Assembly: GCA_017541975.1 (NCBI GenBank)
Contig: JAFXYB010000029.1
Location: 1 to 64,000, forward strand
Source of the DNA: a bacterium
GTDB lineage: Bacteria > Bacillota_I > Bacilli_A > Izemoplasmatales > UBA1188
Reading direction: 5' to 3'
Length of the DNA: 64,000 nucleotides
The notes under the pieces were generated by a model. The model was not told the DNA's origin. It saw only the letters and a program-made list of their open reading frames with translations, and searched no databases. Of the stretch, positions 6,705 to 14,718 are shown in pieces (positions within the stretch are counted from its first letter, which is position 1; each line of letters begins with the position of its first letter). The translations under genes and the position numbers were made by a program.

Positions 6705-8038
6705 AAAAAGTAAATAATGATTTCCTAAAAGAAGAATATACTGAATCATTAAATATCTCTAACATCGATAACGAATTATATGATAAATATAATGTTAAAA
6801 AAGGTTTAAGAAATGCCAATGGTACTGGTGTCTTAGTCCTTCTTACTAAGATATCTGATGTTTATGGATATAAGATGGAAGATGGTAAAAAGATAGATGA
6901 TGAAGGTCACCTCTATTACCGTGGTTATGATATCTATGACCTCGCAAAATTAAATGAAATAGAATATGGTTTTGAAAGAGTATGTTTTTTAATCCTCTTT
7001 TCAAGACTACCAAATGATGATGAAATAAAAGAATTCCATAAGTTATTATCAAATGAATATAATCTACCTAAAGGCTTTTCTGAAGATGTAATCTTCAAAA
7101 ATAGTTCATCATCAATTATGAACCAAATTCAACGTTCTATTTTATCCCTTTATTCATATGATAAATCTCCAGATGATACTGATCCATATGAAACCTTAAT
7201 TAAAGGTATTAAGATAATCGCAAAACTACCATCGATAATATCGTATTGTTATAGGGCGAAGAAACATTATGTGGATGGACTATCCCTTCATATAAGAGAG
7301 CCAAAGAAGGAATATTCTTTGGCACAAAATCTTCTCTATATGAGTAGAAGAAATGGTGAATTCACAAAACTTGAAGCTGAAACCCTAGATTTAGCTTTAA
7401 TCCTCCATGCTGATCATGGTGGGGCAAATAACTCTACTTTCGCAAACGTTGTCGTATCATCTACACAAACTGATATCTATTCATCGATGGTGGCATCTCT
7501 TGGGTCCCTCAAAGGACCTCGCCATGGTGGTGCTAATCGTGCCGTAAAAGATATGATGGACGCGGTAATAAAAGAAATAGGTCTTGATGCGAATGAAAAT
7601 AAAATAAGAGAAATCGTAAAGAGAATCTTAAATAAAGATTTCTATGATAAGAGTGGCCTCATTTACGGCATTGGACATGCCGTATATACCATGTCAGATC
7701 CTCGTGAAGTTCTTCTAAAGAAGAAATGCCACGAACTTGCGACTATGAATAAGGATACCAAGAAGTTTGATTTCTATGACAAATTTGAAAGAATTGCCCT
7801 TGAAGAATTAAAAGCCCTTAAAGGACCATCATTTAATATCTGTACGAATCTAGATTTCTATTCTGGACTAACTTATGAAATCTTAAAAATTAATGAAGAT
7901 TTATATACTCCACTTTTTGCGTGTGGAAGAACTGTCGGTTGGCTAGCCCACAACATCGAAAATAAGCTCTACTGCGATAAGATTATAAGACCTGCGGGAA
8001 TGTATATCGGAAGCATTAAAAAGAGCCTAGAGGAGTAA
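6701..8038 (+). CDS. citZ: Citrate synthase
   Basis: Condenses acetyl-CoA and oxaloacetate to citrate. Family landmarks are HADHGGANNSTFA (about residue 237), the GSLKGPRHGGAN segment with catalytic His (about 268-279), GIGHAVYTMSDPR (about 325) and the C-terminal RPAGMYIG. At 445 aa it is longer than the typical 370-aa Bacillus enzyme and has an extended N-terminal region, as in several Clostridia and Mollicutes relatives. It overlaps acn by four bases (ATGA) and ends five bases before icd, so the three genes are surely co-transcribed. The context points to 2-oxoglutarate synthesis for glutamate rather than a full TCA cycle, since no other cycle genes are present here. Confidence 0.93.
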   Translation: MKKVNNDFLKEEYTESLNISNIDNELYDKYNVKKGLRNANGTGVLVLLTKISDVYGYKMEDGKKIDDEGHLYYRGYDIYDLAKLNEIEYGFERVCFLILFSRLPNDDEIKEFHKLLSNEYNLPKGFSEDVIFKNSSSSIMNQIQRSILSLYSYDKSPDDTDPYETLIKGIKIIAKLPSIISYCYRAKKHYVDGLSLHIREPKKEYSLAQNLLYMSRRNGEFTKLEAETLDLALILHADHGGANNSTFANVVVSSTQTDIYSSMVASLGSLKGPRHGGANRAVKDMMDAVIKEIGLDANENKIREIVKRILNKDFYDKSGLIYGIGHAVYTMSDPREVLLKKKCHELATMNKDTKKFDFYDKFERIALEELKALKGPSFNICTNLDFYSGLTYEILKINEDLYTPLFACGRTVGWLAHNIENKLYCDKIIRPAGMYIGSIKKSLEE

Positions 8039-8042
8039 TTTT

Positions 8043-9041
8043 ATGGCTTATAGAATCACATTATTTGAGGGCGATGGAGTAGGCCCTGAAATCACAAGAG
8101 AAATAAAGAGAATATTTAATGAATTAAATATAGATATCATCTATGATGAGTATCTAATTGGTGAAAGAGCGTACGCAAAATATAATACTCTTATACCAGA
8201 AGATGCGATAGAATCAATTAAGAAAAATAAAGTAGCCTTAAAAGCTCCAGTCACAACACCTATTGGAAAAGGCTTTAGATCAGTAAATGTAAGCTTAAGA
8301 AATATCTTTGATCTATATGTTAATTTTAGACCCGCAAAAAGTCTCTCTGGAACCTTATCTAAATATGATAATATCGATATAATAACTTTCCGTGAAAACA
8401 CGGAAGATTTATATATCGGTGATGAAGAAGAAATAGATGATGGCTATATCGCTAAAAAGAAGATCACAAGAAAGAATAGTGAAAGAATAATTAGATATGC
8501 CTTTGAATATGCAGTTAAACACAATAGATGCAAACTCACATGTGTTCATAAGGCAAATATCTTAAAAAAGACTGATGGATTATTTTTAAGCATCTTTAAT
8601 GAAATTAAAAATGAATATCCATCTATAATTGCCGATGATAAAATCATCGACAATATGTGCATGCAACTGGTGATGAATCCAAATGAATTCGATTTAATTG
8701 TTGCGCCAAACCTCTATGGTGATATTATCACCGATTTAATCGCAGGACTAATCGGTGGACTAGGAATGGCACCTAGCGCAAATATTGGTGATGATATCGC
8801 AATATTTGAAGCAGTTCATGGAAGCGCTCCAGATATTCAGGGTAAAAATATCGTAAATCCTACTGCATTCTTTTTGTCGGGTGCACTCATGCTTGATTAT
8901 TTAGGCGAAAGTGAAAAGGCAAATAAACTAAGATTTGCGATAGAAAAAACTTTAAAAGAAGGTAAGTATCTAACTAAGGATTTAGGTGGTACTTCATCCA
9001 CTATAGAATACACCGATAGAATTATAAGTTTCCTTAATTAA
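8043..9041 (+). CDS. icd: Isocitrate dehydrogenase, NAD-type small family
   Basis: Oxidatively decarboxylates isocitrate to 2-oxoglutarate. The 332-aa length and the motifs TFRENTEDLYIG (about 118), NLYGDIITDL with metal-binding Asp (about 224) and EAVHGSAPDIQGKN (about 258) place it in the isocitrate/isopropylmalate dehydrogenase family. Operon position behind acn and citZ makes isocitrate the most likely substrate. The short form and the residues after GSAPDI suggest NAD dependence, but cofactor choice is inferred. A clear terminator follows directly. Confidence 0.9.
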   Translation: MAYRITLFEGDGVGPEITREIKRIFNELNIDIIYDEYLIGERAYAKYNTLIPEDAIESIKKNKVALKAPVTTPIGKGFRSVNVSLRNIFDLYVNFRPAKSLSGTLSKYDNIDIITFRENTEDLYIGDEEEIDDGYIAKKKITRKNSERIIRYAFEYAVKHNRCKLTCVHKANILKKTDGLFLSIFNEIKNEYPSIIADDKIIDNMCMQLVMNPNEFDLIVAPNLYGDIITDLIAGLIGGLGMAPSANIGDDIAIFEAVHGSAPDIQGKNIVNPTAFFLSGALMLDYLGESEKANKLRFAIEKTLKEGKYLTKDLGGTSSTIEYTDRIISFLN

Positions 9042-9043
9042 TT

Positions 9044-9070
9044 ATATGGTAGTTTACTACCATATTTTTT
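9044..9070 (+). terminator. Terminator of the acn-citZ-icd operon
   Basis: ATATGGTAG (9044-9052) pairs with CTACCATAT (9057-9065) around TTTA and is followed by TTTTT. Confidence 0.85.
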
Positions 9071-9087
9071 ATAATTGTTCTTAAAAA

Positions 9088-9199
9088 TATTAGAAAACCA
9101 CGTAAAACAGCATAAAAAAGTATTGGAAAACCACGTAAAACAGCATAAAAAAGTATTGGAAAACCACGTAAAACAGCATTAAAAAGTATTGGAAAAACC
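9088..9199. repeat. 33-bp tandem direct repeat, three copies plus a fourth start
   Basis: Units begin at 9088, 9121 and 9154 with TATTGGAAAACCACGTAAAA (the first has one change, TATTAG). A fourth, shortened start with TATTGGAAAAAC is at 9187. Period is exactly 33 bp and copies are almost identical. There are no spacers, so this is not a CRISPR array. It lies in a gene-free stretch between the icd terminator and the lysine riboswitch. Confidence 0.85.
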
Positions 9200-9200
9200 G

Positions 9201-9336
9201 ATAAAAAACCGACAAGTGATTTTTTAATAAGTTATAATAGTGTAAAATTACTTTCCAAAAATTTCTTAATCTTATCTTTTTTACATATAATTATTTATAT
9301 GAAACCGATTTCAAAAAAATATTTTCAAAAAAGATA
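9201..9336. other. AT-rich gene-free stretch
   Basis: Nothing recognisable was found here apart from A/T tracts. It separates the tandem repeat from the promoter of the lysine riboswitch transcript. Confidence 0.5.
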
Positions 9337-9364
9337 TTGCCAAAATAAAAATATATGGTAAACT
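9337..9364 (+). promoter_or_regulatory. Possible promoter of the lysine riboswitch transcript
   Basis: TTGCCA (9337-9342) and TAAACT (9359-9364) are separated by 16 bp, a fair match about 40 bases before the riboswitch begins. It is the best candidate in the stretch; the -10 box is weak. Confidence 0.4.
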
Positions 9365-9404
9365 ATCATACATAAATCAGGAAAACTGATTAAAACTTAA
9401 TAAA

Positions 9405-9616
9405 AAATAGAGGTAGCGGTGTAGAAAAGTAGTGCTTAAGAGAAGGCATTCAATGACTAAGTATGAAAGGCAATCACCGCCGAACGAATTATTTAGGCAT
9501 AAATAGTTCGTGGGGTTATATGAGAATATCTATAACACTCCTACATTAGTAGAGGCGCTATTAATCATCAATTCTTAATATGAATTAAAGCGTCTTCTCG
9601 AGGCGCTTTTATTTTT
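9405..9616 (+). ncRNA. Lysine riboswitch (L box) with transcription terminator
   Basis: The conserved L-box core is present: AGAGGTAGCGG at 9410-9420, GAAAGGCAATCACCGCCGAA near 9465-9484, and the helix GGGGTTAT/ATAACACTCC near 9512-9541. Downstream, AAAGCGTC (9587-9594) pairs with the AG-GCGCTTT segment ending at 9609, followed by T-rich sequence, as a terminator. GGCGCT at 9554-9559 can instead pair with AGCGTC at 9589-9594 as antiterminator. Lysine binding should therefore switch off the transporter genes that follow. The next gene begins 31 bases after the terminator. Confidence 0.9.
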
Positions 9617-9647
9617 TGTTAAAAAGACAAAAAGGAGAAAAAGAATT

Positions 9648-10481
9648 ATGAAGAAGACATTATTAAGTTTTATTTTAGTCATTTGTTTAGCATTTGCTCT
9701 AACTGCATGTGGCGGTGCTAGATTTGATGAATCAAAGGGCGAATTCGTCATCGGTCTTGAATGCGACTATGCTCCATTCAACTGGACTGAAACTACAGCT
9801 ACTGATACAAACGTTCCAATCTATGGACAAAGTGGACTTTATGCTGAAGGATATGATATCCAAATGGCAAGAAGAATCTGCCAAGATCTTGGATATACAC
9901 TAGTTGTTAAGAAGATTGCCTGGGAAGGTTTAATTCCAGCTCTTGAATCTGGTGATATCGATGCAATTATCGCTGGTATGAGTCCAACTGAAGAAAGAAA
10001 AGAATCAATCGACTTCACTGAACCATATTATGCAAGTGAACACGTAGTAATCGTTAAAGCTGATGGTCCATTCGCAAGCGCTACTCGCTTTACTGACTTT
10101 GCTGGTGCTAACATTGTTGGCCAAAAAGGTACTGTATTTGCTGATCTTGCTGACCAACTCGCAGAAGCTGCAGGTACAACTGCTATGACTCCACTTGCGA
10201 CAGTTCCACTAATCGTTTCAGGTATCTTACTTGGTGATACAGATGTTACTGTTGTTGAAAAGCCAGTTGCTCTTGGTGTTTGTACAAATAACCCAGGTTT
10301 AAAATGGATTAAGCTTGCTGATGAATTTGAAGTTGATCCAACAGATGTTATCGTATCAATCGGTGTAAGAAAAGTAGACAAGACTTTACAAGAAAAGGTT
10401 AATGCTGCACTAGCTAAAATCACAGCTCAAGATAGAGAAAACTTAATGACTCAAGCTGTTAATAATAGCCCTCAAGAATAG
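9648..10481 (+). CDS. Amino-acid ABC transporter, substrate-binding lipoprotein (probably lysine)
   Basis: Extracellular binding protein of the polar amino acid family 3, tethered to the membrane by lipid. The signal sequence ends in the lipobox LTAC with Cys21. The mature part has the family features EGYDIQMARRIC, AIIAGMSPTEERKESIDFTEPYY (about residues 105-127) and GQKGTVFADLA. 277 aa is typical. It is the first gene after the lysine riboswitch and is followed by permease and ATPase genes, so lysine is the best substrate guess. A related basic amino acid remains possible. Confidence 0.9.
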   Translation: MKKTLLSFILVICLAFALTACGGARFDESKGEFVIGLECDYAPFNWTETTATDTNVPIYGQSGLYAEGYDIQMARRICQDLGYTLVVKKIAWEGLIPALESGDIDAIIAGMSPTEERKESIDFTEPYYASEHVVIVKADGPFASATRFTDFAGANIVGQKGTVFADLADQLAEAAGTTAMTPLATVPLIVSGILLGDTDVTVVEKPVALGVCTNNPGLKWIKLADEFEVDPTDVIVSIGVRKVDKTLQEKVNAALAKITAQDRENLMTQAVNNSPQE

Positions 10482-10489
10482 AGTTATTT

Positions 10490-11200
10490 ATGTTATATGC
10501 ATCATTTTTCGGCTGGATCGCAAGAATAGTTGGAGAATATTCCCTTCAAATTTTAAAAGGTATAGGGATTACTCTCCTCCTATCTTTAGTAGGTACAGTT
10601 GTAGGTTTTATCATCGCATGTATTTTTTCGTATATCAAAACGAAAAAAGATGCTGGTGTAATATGTAGAATCTTAAGAGTATTTGTAAATGCTTATGTAA
10701 CCGTCATTAGGGGAACCCCAATGATGGTTCAAGCTCTAATATTCTATTATTCATTTAAACTTATGGGTATAAATTGGGACCCTCTCGCATCTGGATTATT
10801 CACAGTTTCTATAAACACTACAGCTTACCTGACAGAAGTACTAAGAGGTGGTATAGAATCCGTCGATAATGGGCAATATGAAGCTGCAAGAAGTGTGGGA
10901 ATGGGAAGCTTCCAAACAATGTTATTTGTTATCTACCCACAAGCAATCAAAAATTCAATGGCTGCAATCGGCAATGAATTCATCGTAAACATCAAGGATA
11001 CATCAGTATTAAATGTTATCGGTGTAATTGAAGTATATAACGCATGTCTCATGGCTGGTAATAAATACTTCAAGGTAGTTGAAGCTATGTCAATTGCCGC
11101 AATTATCTATTTAGTTTTAACTCTAACTTCTTCATATATCCTAAAGGCTATAGAGAGAAGAGTTGGAAGTCCTGTAAAAGAAATCACAAGTTCAAATTAG
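10490..11200 (+). CDS. Amino-acid ABC transporter permease (probably lysine)
   Basis: Inner-membrane channel subunit of the HisM/GlnP type, 236 aa with about five hydrophobic segments. The EAA loop that contacts the ATPase is seen as EAARSVGMGSFQTMLFVIYPQ (about residues 131-151), preceded by RGGIESVDNGQYEA. FRGTPMM-like sequence appears as VIRGTPMMVQ (about 75). It starts eight bases after the binding protein and ends seven bases before the ATPase, so the three genes form one riboswitch-controlled operon. Confidence 0.9.
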   Translation: MLYASFFGWIARIVGEYSLQILKGIGITLLLSLVGTVVGFIIACIFSYIKTKKDAGVICRILRVFVNAYVTVIRGTPMMVQALIFYYSFKLMGINWDPLASGLFTVSINTTAYLTEVLRGGIESVDNGQYEAARSVGMGSFQTMLFVIYPQAIKNSMAAIGNEFIVNIKDTSVLNVIGVIEVYNACLMAGNKYFKVVEAMSIAAIIYLVLTLTSSYILKAIERRVGSPVKEITSSN

Positions 11201-11207
11201 GTGACAT

Positions 11208-11933
11208 ATGATATTATCAATTAAAAATCTCAAAAAAGACTTCGGCTATGGCGAAGTCTTAAGAGATGTTAACTTTGAAGTTGAAAAAGGTGAATGTGTT
11301 TGTGTTATTGGTTCATCTGGTTCTGGTAAATCTACTATGCTTAGATGTATTAACCTTCTTGAAACACCAACATCAGGAGATATCTATTTTAATGATGTTG
11401 ATATAAAGACCATTAATGTAAACACACTAAGAAGTAGAATTGGAATGGTATTTCAATCTTTTAACCTATTCAATAATATGAATGTCATCAAAAATTGTAC
11501 TGTAGGGCAAATCAAAGTGCTAAAAAGAAATAAAGAAGATGCAGAAATAGAAGCATTAAAAGAACTCGAAAGAGTAGGTATGAAGGATTTTGCCTATAAG
11601 GATATAAAAACCTTATCAGGAGGCCAGAAACAGCGTGTTGCCATCGCAAGGGCTTTATCAATGAACCCTGAAATTATGTTATTTGATGAGCCAACATCAG
11701 CCCTAGATCCTGAAATGGTTGGTGAAGTACTAAATGTCATCAAGCAAGTTAAGGAAACAGGAATGACAATGGTAATTGTTACTCATGAAATGCAGTTCGC
11801 AAGAGAAGTTTCTACAAGAGTTGTCTTTATGAATGATGGTGTAATCCTTGAAGATTTACCTACAGAAGAATTCTTCACAAATCCTAAGAATGAAAGGACA
11901 AAAGAATTCTTAAAACGCTATATTAATGGCTAA
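11208..11933 (+). CDS. Amino-acid ABC transporter ATP-binding protein (probably lysine)
   Basis: Cytoplasmic ATPase of the GlnQ/HisP type, 241 aa. Walker A is GSSGSGKST (about residue 36), the Q-loop lies in VFQSFNLF, the signature is LSGGQKQR (about 137), Walker B is [12 protein letters not shown], and the switch His is in VTHEMQFA. It is the last gene of the lysine-riboswitch operon. Confidence 0.92.
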   Translation: MILSIKNLKKDFGYGEVLRDVNFEVEKGECVCVIGSSGSGKSTMLRCINLLETPTSGDIYFNDVDIKTINVNTLRSRIGMVFQSFNLFNNMNVIKNCTVGQIKVLKRNKEDAEIEALKELERVGMKDFAYKDIKTLSGGQKQRVAIARALSMNPEIMLFDEPTSALDPEMVGEVLNVIKQVKETGMTMVIVTHEMQFAREVSTRVVFMNDGVILEDLPTEEFFTNPKNERTKEFLKRYING

Positions 11934-11949
11934 TTAAATATATTATTTG

Positions 11950-11985
11950 TGGATATTATTTTGATGATAATATCCACTATTTTTT
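11950..11985 (+). terminator. Terminator after the lysine transporter operon
   Basis: GTGGATATTAT pairs with ATAATATCCAC around a short loop, followed by TATTTTTTT. It closes the operon before the palindrome-containing spacer. Confidence 0.8.
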
Positions 11986-12056
11986 TGCATAAATAGTTGA
12001 TTAACCATCAACATTATAATATAATTATATTGTAAAAAATAAGTAATAATTTTAAA

Positions 12057-12152
12057 GGGGTCGAATTCGACCCCCTTAATGAACTATTTAATTCAAACAA
12101 TGCAAAAAGGATAAAAAATCATAAATAATATTTTTAACCGCATCGAATTCGA
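12057..12152. repeat. Two copies of the palindrome TCGAATTCGA
   Basis: The first copy (12061-12070) is the centre of an 18-bp perfect palindrome at 12057-12074 with GGGG/CCCC arms. The second copy (12143-12152) lies 82 bp downstream in weaker surroundings. Both are in the promoter region of the HTH-Nudix gene and could be operators for its N-terminal HTH domain. Confidence 0.55.
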
Positions 12153-12214
12153 AGCCTTTAAAACTAAATAACTAATTAATAAATAAACAATATAAAAAAG
12201 GATTAGGTCTAAAA

Positions 12215-12898
12215 ATGAGTGATAATTTTGGAGATAAAATAAGAAAGATTAGACTTGAGCATGGTATGAGCCAAGAAGAATTTGCTAAAGAACTTGGATA
12301 TACATCAAAATCAACTGTTAATAAAATCGAAAAAGGCGTCAATGATATGAGCCAAGATAAGCTTGAATTACTATTCAAAAAATACGATTTAGAGGTTGAT
12401 GATCTTTTTGATAAGTTAGCAGAAGATATGGGGACAAAAGTCATATCTGAAGATAGAACGGAAAGAGTAGAACTTGCTGTCTTGTGTTTAATAGAAGATG
12501 GTAATAAAATACTACTTCAAAATAGAGTAAAGGAAGATTGGAGGGGCTACACACTTCCGGGTGGTCATGTAGAAAAAGGCGAATCTTTTGTAGATGCAGT
12601 TAAAAGAGAGATAAAAGAAGAAACTGGATTAGTTATAAAAAAACCTAAGCTTGTTGGAGTTAAACAATTTCCAATTGAGCATGGTAGATATGTTGTATTT
12701 CTTTTTAAAACAAACAAGTTTACAGGTACTCTAGAGTCATCTCTTGAAGGTAAGATGGAATGGATTGAATATAACGATATAAAGAATATTAATACAGTTG
12801 ATGATTTTGAAGAATTATTAAAAGTAATGAATTCAAGGAAATATAGTGAATTTCAATATATAGTTAAAAAGAATATTTGGAAAGTGGTATTAAAGTAA
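12215..12898 (+). CDS. HTH (XRE) - Nudix hydrolase fusion
   Basis: A two-domain protein of 227 aa. Residues about 5-65 form a Cro/C1-type helix-turn-helix (EFAKELGYTSKSTVNKIEKG). Residues about 85-210 form a Nudix domain with a complete Nudix box: GHVEKGE, then seven residues, then REIKEETGL (about 110-132). Nudix enzymes hydrolyse nucleoside diphosphate-linked compounds; the substrate is not readable here. An HTH fused to Nudix often means a ligand-sensing regulator, as in the NrtR idea, but here the HTH is N-terminal and XRE-like. It ends one base before a PPP-type phosphatase, so the pair is an operon. Confidence 0.85.
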   Translation: MSDNFGDKIRKIRLEHGMSQEEFAKELGYTSKSTVNKIEKGVNDMSQDKLELLFKKYDLEVDDLFDKLAEDMGTKVISEDRTERVELAVLCLIEDGNKILLQNRVKEDWRGYTLPGGHVEKGESFVDAVKREIKEETGLVIKKPKLVGVKQFPIEHGRYVVFLFKTNKFTGTLESSLEGKMEWIEYNDIKNINTVDDFEELLKVMNSRKYSEFQYIVKKNIWKVVLK

Positions 12899-12899
12899 T

Positions 12900-13688
12900 A
12901 TGAGAAAATATTTTGTAACAAGTGATGTACATAGTTTTTATAATGAATTATTAAAAGAACTTACTAAGAAAGGTTTTGATATAGAAAATTATGAACATAT
13001 ATTGTTATTCTGTGGTGATTTATTTGATAGGGGACCAGATAGTTTAAAAATGTATGATTTCATTAAATCACTTCCTAGAGAAAGAAGAATATTAATAAGA
13101 GGAAATCACGAATATTTATTTAATGATTTATTAAAAAAAGATTTACCTGATGGTTATGATTATTATAATGGCACAGTTAAGACATTGTGTGATTTAACCT
13201 TTAATAAATATTCTAATTGGCATGATTTAGTACAAGATAAGATATTAGATGAAATAAAAGAATGGTTTTTATCTGATGAATGGATAGATTATTATGAAAC
13301 TAATAATTATATTTTTACTCATACATTCATTCCTCTTAATATAGATCCAAGTCTAGAAATTAAACATATGTATTTTGTAGATGTTAAAAATTTAACATAT
13401 AAAGAAAACTGGAGAGAATCTACACCTAGTGAATTTGAAAATGCTACATGGGGTTGCCCATGGAAACTTGCAAAGGCAGGGCTCAATAAAACTGGTAAAA
13501 CAATCGTCTCTGGCCACTGGCATACATCTGATTTCTTTAACAACTTAAAGAATTTAAAAGAAAAATATGATGAACAAAAGAATAATCCAATATTCATATC
13601 AAAAAAATATAAACTAATTGGACTTGATGCTTGTACAGCCGCTACCAATAAAGTAAATGTATTAGTGCTTAACGAAGATGAATTATAG
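12900..13688 (+). CDS. PPP-family metallophosphatase
   Basis: Calcineurin-like phosphatase of 262 aa with the full set of metal-site motifs: SDVHS near the N-terminus (a variant of GDxHG), GDLFDRG (about residue 39), RGNHEYL (about 66) and GHWH (about 200). Related bacterial enzymes hydrolyse diadenosine tetraphosphate or phosphoproteins. The tight coupling to a Nudix protein suggests that the two act on related nucleotides; this is inference. The gene is AT-rich. No signal peptide is present, so it should act in the cytoplasm. Confidence 0.85.
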   Translation: MRKYFVTSDVHSFYNELLKELTKKGFDIENYEHILLFCGDLFDRGPDSLKMYDFIKSLPRERRILIRGNHEYLFNDLLKKDLPDGYDYYNGTVKTLCDLTFNKYSNWHDLVQDKILDEIKEWFLSDEWIDYYETNNYIFTHTFIPLNIDPSLEIKHMYFVDVKNLTYKENWRESTPSEFENATWGCPWKLAKAGLNKTGKTIVSGHWHTSDFFNNLKNLKEKYDEQKNNPIFISKKYKLIGLDACTAATNKVNVLVLNEDEL

Positions 13689-13724
13689 AATAATGCCGCG
13701 TTTTAAAAATAATGTTTAATATAT

Positions 13725-13754
13725 TTGACATTAATATTTATTTTTGTGTATAAT
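13725..13754 (+). promoter_or_regulatory. Promoter giving a leaderless transcript
   Basis: TTGACA (13725-13730) and TATAAT (13749-13754) are 18 bp apart. The ATG of the next gene is at 13761, six bases after the -10 box, which is where transcription should begin. No Shine-Dalgarno sequence can be present in the mRNA. Confidence 0.7.
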
Positions 13755-13760
13755 ATAAGC

Positions 13761-14207
13761 ATGAAAAATAAAATAGAAATCGGCAAAAAACTTAAGAATA
13801 AAAGATTACAACTTAATTTACGAATGGATGATGTTGCGAAAGAAATAGGCATTACTAGAGCTACTTTATGGTCAATAGAAAATGGTAATGGAAATTATAC
13901 TATTGATACTCTTCTTAAATTATTAAGTTTTTTAAACATATCTATTGGAGTTGATTCGCAAGAACAAGGCACTCGAAAAAGAGCTACTAGAACAAATAGT
14001 GTTTTAGACAAAAAAATAAATCGTTTTATTGTTATGTGCGTTGAACAATATGCATCTTATGTTAATCAAGGCAGTAGCGATGTTTACCATAGACTCAATA
14101 AAACAGGAATTATAGAAGAACTAAAAAATGATTATGAGGATATGCACGGCATGTCAACTTACTCAATAAATGAATACATCGATAAAAGATTATCAGGAGG
14201 TGTATGA
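13761..14207 (+). CDS. HTH (XRE) protein with C-terminal DUF3791-like domain
   Basis: A 148-aa protein. Residues about 4-65 are a Cro/C1-type HTH (MDDVAKEIGITRATLWSIENG). The C-terminal part (about 80-145), with KINRFIVMCVEQYA and Y-INEYIDKRL, resembles the small DUF3791 proteins found in toxin-antitoxin-like loci. The start at 13761 is chosen because the promoter leaves no room for a longer protein. It overlaps the next gene by four bases (ATGA). The likely job is antitoxin plus autorepressor; this is inferred from architecture. Confidence 0.65.
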   Translation: MKNKIEIGKKLKNKRLQLNLRMDDVAKEIGITRATLWSIENGNGNYTIDTLLKLLSFLNISIGVDSQEQGTRKRATRTNSVLDKKINRFIVMCVEQYASYVNQGSSDVYHRLNKTGIIEELKNDYEDMHGMSTYSINEYIDKRLSGGV

Positions 14208-14452
14208 TTTTGTATCATGATTCAGACGTTAAAGAAAGGATGATGGAACATGTTCTTTCTAAAACAATTCTTATATCTCAAACAACGGAATTAATTGCAA
14301 AGAAATATAAATTAACTCTTGAAGAAGCTAGAAATAGATTCTATGAATCGGATGTCATTAAAATGTTGGATGATGATGAAACTGGTCTTTATGGTGAATC
14401 GGCATTATATTTGCTTTCACTGTATGAAAACAGTTTGGGAAAAAGTTTTTGA
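14204..14452 (+). CDS. DUF3791-like small protein, possible deletion fusion with a lost DUF3990 toxin
   Basis: 82 aa. Residues 1-9 read MILYHDSDV, very like the start of DUF3990 proteins (M-LYHGS-V), but the rest of that domain is missing. Residues about 15-80, with KLTLEEARNRFYESDVIKM and ETGLYGESALYLLSLYE, resemble the second small protein that commonly follows DUF3990. The simplest reading is an in-frame deletion that removed the toxin and joined its first codons to the downstream gene. An alternative start is Met13 or Met14, with AAAGAAAGG before it. AGGAGG at 14195-14200 serves the upstream ATG. Confidence 0.6.
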   Translation: MILYHDSDVKERMMEHVLSKTILISQTTELIAKKYKLTLEEARNRFYESDVIKMLDDDETGLYGESALYLLSLYENSLGKSF

Positions 14453-14485
14453 TATATGTATTAAGTTATTTTAATTAAATTTAAG

Positions 14486-14516
14486 GACTAAAATGATTAA
14501 AAGTTTTAGTCTTTTT
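14486..14516 (+). terminator. Terminator after the HTH/DUF3791 locus
   Basis: GACTAAAA (14486-14493) pairs with TTTTAGTC (14504-14511), followed by TTTTT. The rest of the gap up to 14718 is AT-rich, with TATAAT-like boxes around 14670 that probably serve the glutamate dehydrogenase gene. Confidence 0.7.
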
Positions 14517-14718
14517 AATTATTTTAATAAAACATAATGACAAATTAGTATTTTCGTGTAAAATACTATACAAAAAAATGAAGTGAAAGTTTTAAGGAGT
14601 TGTGTTTATAAAACGAATCTATAATTTCTCTATAATGCCTCAAATGCTTCCACTAAATTAATGGTATAATTAGAATAAGAGTTATTAAATAAGATATTTA
14701 AATGCTGGAGGAACTATT

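Noticed and set aside
9088-9200. Possible CRISPR array
   Set aside because: The repeats are directly joined, contain no variable spacers and no cas genes are nearby.
10028-10423. Long minus-strand open frame inside the lysine-binding protein gene
   Set aside because: It is a shadow of the plus-strand gene; it has no SD, no recognisable domain, and the sense gene is certain.
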